Shown here piece after piece: positions 47,539-54,866 of a DNA stretch of 64,000 nt. Position 1 is the stretch's first letter. Every line of letters begins with the position of its first letter. The translations under genes and the position numbers were made by a program. The notes under the pieces are model-generated. The model saw only the letters and a list, made by a program, of their open reading frames with translations, had not been told where the DNA came from and did no database searches. Source of the stretch: Kitasatospora sp. NBC_00315 (lineage in GTDB: Bacteria > Actinomycetota > Actinomycetes > Streptomycetales > Streptomycetaceae); NCBI RefSeq assembly GCF_041435095.1, contig NZ_CP108025.1, forward strand, positions 5,704,001 through 5,768,000, read 5' to 3'.

Positions 47539-48450
47539 ATGCTTGCACCCGCCGCGCTGCCGACCCCGCTCCAGGAGCTCAGCGACCCGATCCTGGCGCG
47601 GGCCGGGGTGCGGCTGCGGCTGAAGCGGGACGATCTGCTGCACCCGGCCGTCCCGGGCAACAAGTGGCGCAAGCTGGTGCCCAACCTGGAGCGGGCCCTG
47701 GCGGCGGGGCACACCCGGCTGCTCACCTTCGGCGGGGCCTACTCCACCCATCTGCGGGCCACGGCGGCGGCCGCCGAGGCGCTGGGCCTCGGCAGTGTCG
47801 GGCTGGTCAGGGGCGCCGAGCTGGCCGGTGCGCCGCGCAACTGGTCGCTGCGGGCGGCCGAGGCGGCCGGGATGGAGCTGGAGTTCCTGACCCGGACCGC
47901 GTACCGGGAGATCGTCGGGCGGCCGGACGACCCGGTGCTCGTCCGCGGGCTGACCGGGCGCTGGGGCCGGTGCCTGATCCTGCCGGAGGGCGGCTCCAAC
48001 GCCGCGGCGGTGACCGGGGCGGCGGCGATCCCGGGTGAGATCCCCGGGCTCGGTGAGCGGGACGTGCTCTGCTGCCCGGTCGGCACCGGGGGCACGCTGG
48101 CGGGTGTCGCGGCCGGTCTTCCGCCCGGCGCCCGGGCGCTCGGGGTGGCGGTCCTGCGCGGCGCGGAGGGCTACCTGGAGGGCGAGGTGGCCCGCCTCCA
48201 CCGGGCCGCGTACGGGCGGGAGTTCGCCAACTGGCGGATCGAGCACGACTACCACGGCGGCGGGTACGGCCGGGTCCCGGCGGAGCTGGAGGAGTTCGCC
48301 GCCGGCTTCGAGCAGCGGCACGGGTTGGCGATCGAGCGACGTTACGTCGCCAAGGCGCTGTGGGCGGTGTACGGGCTGGCCGAGACCGGCGCCCTGGCGC
48401 CGGGGACCCGGATGACCGTCGTCGTCACCGGTCTGCCGGATCCGCGGTAG
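47539..48450 (+). CDS. PLP enzyme, ACC deaminase / D-cysteine desulfhydrase family
   Basis: This 303-residue fold-type II PLP enzyme has RLRLKRDDLLHPAVPGNKWRKL with PLP-binding K42, GGAYSTHLRATAAAAEALGL, and the phosphate loop CCPVGTGGTLAGVAAGL. Both 1-aminocyclopropane-1-carboxylate deaminase and D-cysteine desulfhydrase share these motifs; the short length favours the desulfhydrase-like group. It is a single gene. Its last 26 bp overlap the 3' end of the convergent TetR gene. Confidence 0.82.
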   Translation: MLAPAALPTPLQELSDPILARAGVRLRLKRDDLLHPAVPGNKWRKLVPNLERALAAGHTRLLTFGGAYSTHLRATAAAAEALGLGSVGLVRGAELAGAPRNWSLRAAEAAGMELEFLTRTAYREIVGRPDDPVLVRGLTGRWGRCLILPEGGSNAAAVTGAAAIPGEIPGLGERDVLCCPVGTGGTLAGVAAGLPPGARALGVAVLRGAEGYLEGEVARLHRAAYGREFANWRIEHDYHGGGYGRVPAELEEFAAGFEQRHGLAIERRYVAKALWAVYGLAETGALAPGTRMTVVVTGLPDPR

Positions 48451-49090
48451 CGGCCGGCGGGCGTGGCGCCAGCCCGTCCATCACCAGACCGAACAGGTGG
48501 TCGCCGCGAGCGGCGATCGACGGGGCCTGGTCGGAGATCCAGCCCAGTGCGTTGACCAGGGCGAAGAGGTCCGTGCCGTCGACGTCCGGGCGGATCCGTC
48601 CGGCGTCCTGCGCGCGGGCGAGCAGCGTCCCGGCGGCCTGCCGCATGGCCAGGCAGGACGCGTGCAGGGGCGAGTCGGCCTCGTTCAGGGTGGCCATCAG
48701 CGAGGCGGACAGCCCCCGGTAGGTGCCGGTGCTGAGGGTGAACCCGCGCAGCCACTCGCGCAACGCCTCCTCGGGCGGGCGGTCGGTGCCAAGCTCCACC
48801 GCGCGGGCTGCGAGCAGGTCGAAGCGCTCGCGCAGCAGGGTCTCCAGCAGGGCGTCACGGGTCGGGAAGTGCCGGTAGAGCGTCCCGAGGCCGACCTCCG
48901 CGCGGCGGGCGACGTCGCGCAGGGAGGCCTGGGTGCCCTGCTCCTCGACGACGGCCCTGGCCGCTTCGAGGATCCGCCCCTGGTTGCGCTGGGCGTCGGC
49001 GCGCTGCCCGCGCGGGGCGGGTGGCTCGGCGGTCACGGGTGGCTGGGCGGTCACGGGTGTCTCGGCGGTCACGGGTGTCTCGGCGGTCAT
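48425..49090 (-). CDS. TetR-family regulator with repeat N-terminus
   Basis: This 221-residue protein begins with about 25 residues of PVTAETPVTA-type repeat, encoded by an 18-bp array (49027-49098). A TetR domain follows (RILEAARAVVEEQGTQASLRDVARRAEVGLGTLYRHFPTRDALLETLL) and then a SbtR-like C-terminal domain (ALREWLRGFTLSTGTYRGLSASLMATLNEADSPLHASCLAMRQAAGTLLARAQDAGRIR). It is divergent from an MDR oxidoreductase gene with two operator-like palindromes between. The start could lie inside the repeat. Confidence 0.85.
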   Translation of the reverse strand: MTAETPVTAETPVTAQPPVTAEPPAPRGQRADAQRNQGRILEAARAVVEEQGTQASLRDVARRAEVGLGTLYRHFPTRDALLETLLRERFDLLAARAVELGTDRPPEEALREWLRGFTLSTGTYRGLSASLMATLNEADSPLHASCLAMRQAAGTLLARAQDAGRIRPDVDGTDLFALVNALGWISDQAPSIAARGDHLFGLVMDGLAPRPPAATADPADR

Positions 49091-49098
49091 GGGTGTTC
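49027..49098 (-). repeat. 18-bp tandem repeat at the TetR gene start
   Basis: Four units of CGGCGGTCACGGGTGTCT type begin at 49027, 49045, 49063 and 49081. They encode the N-terminal repeat of the regulator, and the last unit spans the start codon. Confidence 0.85.
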
Positions 49099-49241
49099 TC
49101 CCGTCGCCGGCGCCGCTTCGCGCGTCCCGCTGCCGCGCGGAATCGCGTCGCCTGCGCCGTGGTCGTCGTCCCGCGCGCCGCGGCGAGGCGTGCGCGGTGC
49201 GGTCGCGGTGGTGCCGGAGCGGCTGCGCCGGGCCCTGGGTG

Positions 49242-49287
49242 TTGACAATCGGAACAGTGCTCCGCTTAGTATTCGGAGCAGCGCTCC
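49242..49287 (+). promoter_or_regulatory. Promoter with two TetR-type operators for the MDR oxidoreductase
   Basis: TTGACA (49242-49247) and TTAGTA (49266-49271) with an 18-bp spacer form a good housekeeping promoter. GGAACAGTGCTCC (49251-49263) lies between the boxes and GGAGCAGCGCTCC (49275-49287), a perfect dyad around AGC, just behind the -10 box. The two share GGA-n-C-AG-n-GCTCC and are 24 bp apart centre to centre. The divergent TetR protein is the obvious ligand. Confidence 0.6.
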
Positions 49288-49324
49288 GTATTCTACGGGG
49301 TGGTCTGCGACCCAGGGGAGAGTC

Positions 49325-50311
49325 ATGACCGGTGCGATGATGCGGGCTGTCCGGATGCACGCCCTCGGCGGCCCGGAGGTGCTGCGGTACGAGGAGGTGC
49401 CGCGCCCCGAGCCGGCGGCCGGCGAGGTGCTGGTGCGGGTCCACGCGGCGGGCGTCAACCCGCCGGACTGGTACGCCCGCGGTGGTTTCGCCAACATCCC
49501 CGCGGAGGTGCGGGTGCCGGTGCCGCTGCCGCTCATCCCGGGGACGGACGTCTCGGGCGTGGTGGCGGCCCTCGGCCCGGGGGTCACCCGCTGGGCGGTC
49601 GGCGACGAGGTGTTCGGACTGCTCAGGTTCCCCTCGATGGCCGGCCGGGGGTACGCGCAGTACACGACGGCGCCGGTGACGGATCTGGCCCGCAAGCCGG
49701 CCGGGCTGGGGCACGTCGAGGCCGCCGGCGTCCCGATGGCCGGCCTCACGGCCTACCAGTACCTGTTCGAGCGGATCGGCCTCGACGCGGAGCGGGCGCC
49801 GGGCCGGACGGTCCTGGTCAACGGCGCCGCCGGCGGGGTCGGCCACTTCGCCGTCCAGCTGGCCAAGGGGCTCGGCGCACAGGTGATCGGGGTGGCCTCG
49901 GGCCGGCACGAGGAGTTCCTGCGCCGTCTCGGGGTCGACCGGTTCGTGGACTACACGACCACCGTCGTCGGGGACGTGGTGCGCGGTGTCGACCACCTGG
50001 TCGACACCGTCGGCGGGCCGGACGGCCATCGCCTGCTGCCGGTGATCCGGCCCGGCGGGACGCTCAGCCCCGTCTTCCTGGGGGAGTACCACCGCGAGCG
50101 CGCGCACGAGGCGGGCATCACCTTCAAGGGCGGCCAGGTGCGCTCGGACGGGCAGCAGATGGGCGCCCTGGCGGCGCTGATCGAGAGCGGCCGGCTGCGG
50201 GTCGGGGTGGACAGCGTCTTCCCGCTGGAACGCGCGGCCGACGCGCACCGGCGCGCCGACCGGGGGCACATCCAGGGCAAGATCGTGCTCCGGGTGGCCG
50301 AGGGGGCGTGA
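49325..50311 (+). CDS. NADP-dependent zinc-independent oxidoreductase (MDR family, quinone reductase-like)
   Basis: This 328-residue protein has the GroES-like domain (MRAVRMHALGGPEVLRYEEVPRPEPAAGEVLVRVHAAGVNPPDWYARGG) and a Rossmann fold with VLVNGAAGGVGHFAVQLAKGLGAQVIGVASG. It lacks the structural and catalytic zinc Cys residues, so it belongs with quinone oxidoreductase-like enzymes that reduce reactive carbonyls. ATG 49325 follows GGGGAGAGTC. It is probably induced when the divergent TetR protein binds its ligand. Confidence 0.85.
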   Translation: MTGAMMRAVRMHALGGPEVLRYEEVPRPEPAAGEVLVRVHAAGVNPPDWYARGGFANIPAEVRVPVPLPLIPGTDVSGVVAALGPGVTRWAVGDEVFGLLRFPSMAGRGYAQYTTAPVTDLARKPAGLGHVEAAGVPMAGLTAYQYLFERIGLDAERAPGRTVLVNGAAGGVGHFAVQLAKGLGAQVIGVASGRHEEFLRRLGVDRFVDYTTTVVGDVVRGVDHLVDTVGGPDGHRLLPVIRPGGTLSPVFLGEYHRERAHEAGITFKGGQVRSDGQQMGALAALIESGRLRVGVDSVFPLERAADAHRRADRGHIQGKIVLRVAEGA

Positions 50312-50333
50312 ACCCCCGGCCTGCCGCCGGCCG

Positions 50334-51941
50334 TCAGCCGAAGGTGAGGTCGGCGCAAGGGTCGGTGGCGGCGCTGCGGGTGTTGTCGGCGATGCCGGAC
50401 GGGATGCTCGACGGTATGCCGGTGGGGGCCGCGGAGGCCGTGGAAGCCGTGGCGCTCGTGGCGGCCGCCCGCTGGTCGCGGCCGAGGGTGATCACCACGC
50501 CCTCGGCCGCCTCGCCGCTGTCGGCGGTGAGCCGGGCGCCGGGGAAGAGCGCGGCGAGCTGCTCCGCGGCGGCCCGGCTGCCGGGGGTGTAGGCGATCTC
50601 GGTGGTGAGCCGGCCACCGCCGGTGGCGCCGATCGTGACGTTGCGGTAGCCCCTGGCCCGCAGCGTGTCGGCGGTACGGGTGGCCGGCCCCGCCGCGTTC
50701 GTCCCGTCGACGAGCACGATCGAGGTGTCGGCCGACGCCGGGGTGGGTGTGGCGGGTGAGGCGTGGTCGGCGGTGGAGGCGCCGGTCGACGCTTCGGCGG
50801 ACGAGCCGGTGGACGGCGCGTCCGGGTCGGTGGAGGCGCCGGAGGGTGCGGCGGAGGCCGGGTCGGTGACCTGGCCGGTGGGCCGGCCGTCCAGCGTCCG
50901 GTCCTCGCGCAGCAGGGCCCACAGGGTGTCCACGTCCGGGTGGACCAGGGCGACCCGCTCGCCCGAGAACCGCCAGGGAGTGGTGACGAAGGTGATGTCC
51001 GACAGCTTGATGTTCTGCAGCGACTGGGCGAAGTCGACCAGCTTCATCGCGGTGCCCAGGCCCGCGTCGACGGTCAGCGAGCGGGTGGCGGCGTCGGCCA
51101 GCGGGAGCAGGGTGGTGAGCGAGAAGCCCTCGCCCTGGACCTTCTTGATCATCGAGGAGAGGAAGGCCTGCTGGCGCTTCATCCGGCCGATGTCGGAGTT
51201 GTCGCCGAAGCCGTAGCGGGCGCGCAGGAAGTCGACGGCCGGCTGGCCGGATATCTTCTGCGGGCCCTTGGCGAGGTGGATGTCGTGCGAGTCGACCGCG
51301 TTCGGCACGCAGACGTCCACGCCGTTGATGGCCTCGGTCATGGCCGCGACGCCCCGGAAGTCGACCACGACGGTGTGGTCGATCCGCAGGCCGGTGAGCG
51401 CCTCCACGGTGTTCTGGGTGCAGGCCGGGTTGCCCTTGGGGAACTCGCCGACGGTGAAGGCCTCGTTGAACATCCGGTTGGTGTGCGGCGTGCTCCACTG
51501 GCCGCTCGCCAGCTTGCAGGCCGGGATGGTCACCAGGGTGTCCCGGGGTATCGACACACCGACGGCGTGCCGGTGGTCGGCGTAGATGTGCAGCAGGATC
51601 GCCGTGTCGGAGTGCCCGACGCCCACGTCGCCGCCGCCGAGCTGGTCGTTCCCGTCCTCGCGGGTGTCGGAGCCGAGGACGAGCACGTTCACCGGCAGCC
51701 GGGCGCCGGGGGTGACCGGAACGGGCGCCGGCGGGCGGCTGGTGGCCACGCCGCCCGGGTCGAAGGTGGTGATGTTGTTGTCGAGGCGGTGGTAGAACCA
51801 GGCGCCCGCACCGGCGGTGGAGAGCACCAGGACGGCGGCGAGGCCGACGGCGGTCCGGATGATCCGCCTGCGCCGCGGCCCGACCCGTTCGGTACGGGCC
51901 TCGGCCCGGTCCTCGCGGTGGCCGCTCGTGGGATCGCCCAT
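50334..51941 (-). CDS. LytR-CpsA-Psr (LCP) family cell-wall glycopolymer ligase
   Basis: This protein of about 535 residues has a short Arg-rich cytoplasmic N-terminus, one membrane helix (IIRTAVGLAAVLVLSTAGAGAWFY) and an LCP domain. LCP landmarks are NVLVLGSDTRED, GHSDTAILLHIYADHRHAVGVSIPRDTLVTIPAC, INGVDVCVPNAV and DFLRARYGFGDNSDIGRMKRQQAFLSSM. A LytR_C domain is near the C-terminus (SIVLVDGTNAAGPATRTADTLRARGYRNVTIG). LCP proteins attach teichoic-acid-like polymers to peptidoglycan from lipid carriers. A GTG at 51974 is an alternative start; neither has a well-spaced ribosome-binding site. Confidence 0.9.
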   Translation of the reverse strand: MGDPTSGHREDRAEARTERVGPRRRRIIRTAVGLAAVLVLSTAGAGAWFYHRLDNNITTFDPGGVATSRPPAPVPVTPGARLPVNVLVLGSDTREDGNDQLGGGDVGVGHSDTAILLHIYADHRHAVGVSIPRDTLVTIPACKLASGQWSTPHTNRMFNEAFTVGEFPKGNPACTQNTVEALTGLRIDHTVVVDFRGVAAMTEAINGVDVCVPNAVDSHDIHLAKGPQKISGQPAVDFLRARYGFGDNSDIGRMKRQQAFLSSMIKKVQGEGFSLTTLLPLADAATRSLTVDAGLGTAMKLVDFAQSLQNIKLSDITFVTTPWRFSGERVALVHPDVDTLWALLREDRTLDGRPTGQVTDPASAAPSGASTDPDAPSTGSSAEASTGASTADHASPATPTPASADTSIVLVDGTNAAGPATRTADTLRARGYRNVTIGATGGGRLTTEIAYTPGSRAAAEQLAALFPGARLTADSGEAAEGVVITLGRDQRAAATSATASTASAAPTGIPSSIPSGIADNTRSAATDPCADLTFG

Positions 51942-51999
51942 CTCCCCCTGTGCTCTCTCTGCGGCCGGCGGCACGGGGCCGGCGCTCTGGTGTCACAGG

Positions 52000-52028
52000 T
52001 AAGACGCTTCGGCAGAACGTTCGGTTAC
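52000..52028 (-). promoter_or_regulatory. Candidate ECF-type promoter of the LCP gene
   Basis: On the minus strand GTAACC (52028-52023) and GTCTTA (52005-52000) are separated by 17 bp. AACC-type -35 and GTC-type -10 boxes are features of ECF sigma promoters such as those used in envelope stress. The match was found by eye and no ECF gene is nearby. Confidence 0.35.
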
Positions 52029-52147
52029 ACGTCGAACGGCCGGAATCGGCCGGTGTGACGGGAGTCACGACCGCCGGGGGGTTGCGTGCGGGTCCGCGCG
52101 GCCCGGCCGGCGCGGGAGACCGGACCCCGGGGGCGCGGGGGTGGTGG

Positions 52148-52630
52148 TCAGTCCGTCCGGTCCGGGAGCGCCGCGGGGCCGACGCCGTCGAGCATCCGGC
52201 GCAGCAGGTCGCGCAGCACGGCGCGCTCGTCCGGGGCCAGGGTGGCGAGCGGCTCGCGGGCGAAGTTCAGCGAGTCGCGCAGCTCCTCCGAGGCGGCGGT
52301 GCCGGCGTCGGTGGCGGCGACCAGCTTCACCCGGCGGTCGTGCTGGTCGGCCTCCCGGGTGACGAACCCGCGGGACTCCAGCCGGTCCACGATGCCCGTG
52401 ATGTTGGACGGCTCGCAGCTCAGGGTCTGGGCGATGTGGCGCATCGGCATCGGCCCCCGGCGCAGCAGCGCCAGCACCTTGGCCTGGGCGCCGGTCAGCG
52501 AGCGGGCGGCGGCGGCCTCCTCGTACTCGCGATGGAAGAGCGCGACCAGATGCGCCATGAGGTCGACGACCTCACGGGTGATCGCGTCGGTCGGCGGCGG
52601 GGAGGCGACCTCGGTCGGCAGCGTGTCCAT
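52148..52630 (-). CDS. MarR-family transcriptional regulator
   Basis: This 160-residue winged-helix protein has SLTGAQAKVLALLRRGPMPMRHIAQTLSCEPSNITGIVDRLESRGFVTREADQHDRRVKLVAATDAG, the MarR core with its wing. It is divergent from an MDR oxidoreductase gene at 52783. ATG 52630 lies directly after TAGACT-like sequence and has no ribosome-binding site, so it may be leaderless. It probably represses the oxidoreductase and responds to a small phenolic or electrophilic ligand, by analogy with the family. Confidence 0.9.
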   Translation of the reverse strand: MDTLPTEVASPPPTDAITREVVDLMAHLVALFHREYEEAAAARSLTGAQAKVLALLRRGPMPMRHIAQTLSCEPSNITGIVDRLESRGFVTREADQHDRRVKLVAATDAGTAASEELRDSLNFAREPLATLAPDERAVLRDLLRRMLDGVGPAALPDRTD

Positions 52631-52663
52631 AGCACCCAGTCTACCTGAACAGTTGACAACATG

Positions 52664-52708
52664 AACCTTTCACGTCCATCGTTGCTTTAGTGGTTCAACC
52701 TTTCATGT
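52664..52708. promoter_or_regulatory. Direct repeats in the marR-oxidoreductase gap, candidate MarR sites
   Basis: AACCTTTCACGT (52664-52675) and AACCTTTCATGT (52697-52708) agree at 11 of 12 bases and are 33 bp apart, three helical turns. A TTGACA hexamer is at 52653-52658. The repeats lie between the divergent genes. Confidence 0.45.
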
Positions 52709-52782
52709 GGACCCGATATCCCGCGGGGCGCCCCGACGACGTCCCGGGCAGCGCATCCGGAACAGCCCAAGGAGCAGATCTG

Positions 52783-53808
52783 ATGGCAGAGCAGGCATCG
52801 CCCACCACCGCCCGCGAATGGCACCTCGTCGCCCGCCCGCAGGGCTGGCCCACGCCGGCCGACTTCGCGCTGGTCGAGGCACCGGTGCGCCGGCCCGGGC
52901 CGGGCGAGATCCTGGTCCGCAACGAGTACCTCTCCGTCGACCCCTACATGCGCGGCCGGCTCAACGACGTCAAGTCGTACGTGCCCCCGTACGAGCTCGG
53001 CAAGGTCATGGACGGCGGCGCGGTCGGTCGTGTGGTCGCCTCCGAGGCCGAGGGCATCGAGGTCGGGGACGCCGTCCTGCACGGGCTCGGCTGGCGCGAG
53101 TACGCGACCCTGGACGCCGAGCGCGCGGTGAAGGTGGACGCGCAGGCGGCCCCGCTGTCGTACTACCTCGGCGTGCTGGGCATGCCCGGTCTGACCGCCT
53201 ACGCGGGCCTGCTGGCGGTCGCGGACCTCAAGCCGGGCGACAGCGTGTTCGTCTCCGGCGCGGCCGGCGCGGTCGGCTCGCTGGTCGGCCAGATCGCGCG
53301 GCTCAAGGGGGCCTCCCGGGTGGTCGGCTCGGCCGGCTCGGCGGAGAAGGTCGCCAAGCTGACCGGTGACTACGGTTTCGACGCCGCCTTCAACTACAAG
53401 GACGGCCCGGTCCGCGAGCAGCTGGAGAAGGCCGCCCCCGAGGGCATCGACGTCTACTTCGACAACGTCGGCGGTGACCACCTGGAGGCCGCGATCCACT
53501 CGCTCAACGCGCACGGCCGCGCGGTGCTCTGCGGCGCGATCGCGCAGTACAACGCCACCGAGGCCCCGGCCGGTCCGCGCAACCTGGCGCTCGCCATCGG
53601 CAAGCGGCTGCGCCTGGAGGGCCTGCTGGTGCGCGACCACGCCGCGCTCCAGCCGCAGTTCACCGCCGAGATGGCCGGCTGGCTGCGCGACGGCAGCATC
53701 AGCTACGACGAGACCGTGACGGAGGGGGTGGAGAGCGCCCTCGACGCCTTCATCGACCTGCTGCGCGGCGGCAACACCGGCAAGATGGTGGTCCGGCTCG
53801 CCTCCTGA
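52783..53808 (+). CDS. NADP-dependent oxidoreductase, leukotriene B4 12-hydroxydehydrogenase/alkenal reductase type
   Basis: This 341-residue MDR protein has the PTGR-type N-terminus (EWHLVARPQGWPTPADFALVEAPVRRPGPGEILVRNEYLSVDPYMRGRL). It also has GMPGLTAYAGLLAVADLKPGDSVFVSGAAGAVGSLVGQIARLKG and GIDVYFDNVGGDHLEAAI. Relatives reduce alpha,beta-unsaturated carbonyls with NADPH. ATG 52783 has AAGGAG upstream. Divergence from marR suggests induction by reactive compounds. Confidence 0.88.
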   Translation: MAEQASPTTAREWHLVARPQGWPTPADFALVEAPVRRPGPGEILVRNEYLSVDPYMRGRLNDVKSYVPPYELGKVMDGGAVGRVVASEAEGIEVGDAVLHGLGWREYATLDAERAVKVDAQAAPLSYYLGVLGMPGLTAYAGLLAVADLKPGDSVFVSGAAGAVGSLVGQIARLKGASRVVGSAGSAEKVAKLTGDYGFDAAFNYKDGPVREQLEKAAPEGIDVYFDNVGGDHLEAAIHSLNAHGRAVLCGAIAQYNATEAPAGPRNLALAIGKRLRLEGLLVRDHAALQPQFTAEMAGWLRDGSISYDETVTEGVESALDAFIDLLRGGNTGKMVVRLAS

Positions 53809-53883
53809 CACGCCCTCCGGTGCCCGGAGACCTCCGGGCGCCGGAGGTGAACCGCTCCGCGGCCTCCTTCGGGCGGCCCCGCC

Positions 53884-53917
53884 CCGCCCCGCCGCCCTCC
53901 CGGTGCCGGCGGGGCGG
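53884..53917 (+). terminator. Terminator after the MDR oxidoreductase gene
   Basis: Perfect 11-bp arms CCGCCCCGCCG (53884-53894) and CGGCGGGGCGG (53907-53917) flank a 12-nt loop and are followed by TTT. A smaller hairpin CCTCCGG-GCG-CCGGAGG (53831-53847) lies just upstream. The remaining 300 bp to the DUF3145 gene contain an AT-richer, promoter-like stretch at about 54085-54145 and no gene. Confidence 0.6.
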
Positions 53918-54214
53918 TTTGCGTACGGGCGCTGGGCGCGGGGTCGCACTACCGCATTCCGGCCCGATCCGAAAGAGCGTCACCCCCGGTGGGCGGGCGC
54001 GCGGTACGGTGGTCCCGCCCTCCCATGGGGCCGTTCGGGGGAGAGATCCGAGCGAGGGGTGGACCTCCATGAGGATCCGACTAACATTGAGTGAGAGCCT
54101 GTCCGTTTTGCTCAATTTAGTGGCTTAATGTCGGCTATCTTGGGTAACTGTGGATCACCTGCAGGCACGAGGCAGCTGGGGAAGGCGACCCTCGTCCACA
54201 GCCTGGAGGTCCCG

Positions 54215-54709
54215 GTGACGACACGTGGAGTCCTGTACATCCACTCAGCGCCCCGCGCGCTGTGCCCGCACGTCGAGTGGGCGGTGGCGGGTGTGCTCGG
54301 TGTGCGGGTGAGCCTCGACTGGATCCGCCAGCCGGCCGCACCCGGCCACTGGCGCGCCGAGTTCTCCTGGCAGGGGGAGCCCGGCACCGCGTCGAAGCTC
54401 GCCTCCGCCCTGCGGGGCTGGCAGCTGATGCGGTACGAGGTGACCAGCGAGCCCTGCGCGACGGCCGAGGGCGAGCGCTTCAGCAGCACGCCCGGCCTCG
54501 GCATCTTCCACGCCGTGACGGGCATCCACGGTGACATCCTGATCCCCGAGGACCGGCTGCGCGCCGTCCTGCTGCGGGCCCGCAACGAGGGCACCGACCT
54601 GGAGGCCGACATCGCCAGGCTGCTCGGCAAGCCCTGGGACGACGAACTCGAACCCTTCCGGTACGCCGGCGAGGGCGCCCCGGTGCGCTGGCTGCACCAG
54701 GTGGTCTGA
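54215..54709 (+). CDS. DUF3145 domain-containing protein
   Basis: This 164-residue protein is a DUF3145 protein: VTTRGVLYIHSAPRALCPHVEWAVAGVLGVRVSLDWIRQPAAPGHWRAEFSWQGEPGTASKLASALRGW at the start and EPFRYAGEGAPVRWLHQVV at the end. The family is confined to actinobacteria and commonly sits next to the fatty-acid cluster, as here. Its role is unknown. GTG 54215 is firm: it has GGAGGT 5 nt upstream and matches the family N-terminus. It faces fabF across a strong terminator. Confidence 0.92.
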   Translation: MTTRGVLYIHSAPRALCPHVEWAVAGVLGVRVSLDWIRQPAAPGHWRAEFSWQGEPGTASKLASALRGWQLMRYEVTSEPCATAEGERFSSTPGLGIFHAVTGIHGDILIPEDRLRAVLLRARNEGTDLEADIARLLGKPWDDELEPFRYAGEGAPVRWLHQVV

Positions 54710-54806
54710 AGCCGCTCCCACCCCACCCCGCCACGCCCCGTGCGCCCGGGGGCGGAGCGCACCTCCGGCCCGGTGCGGCAGTGAAGCCGGCACGGGGACG
54801 GCGCCG

Positions 54807-54861
54807 GGTACGGGAGTGGGGCCGGTGCTTCCCCGAGAAGCACCGGCCCCACTCCCGTACC
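54807..54861. terminator. Strong bidirectional terminator between DUF3145 gene and fabF
   Basis: A perfect inverted repeat with 24-bp arms (54807-54830 and 54838-54861) and a 7-nt loop CCCCGAG. Arm 1 begins GGTACGGGAGTGG and ends GGTGCTT. It lies between convergent stops at 54709 and 54867. Confidence 0.8.
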
Positions 54862-54866
54862 GCGGG

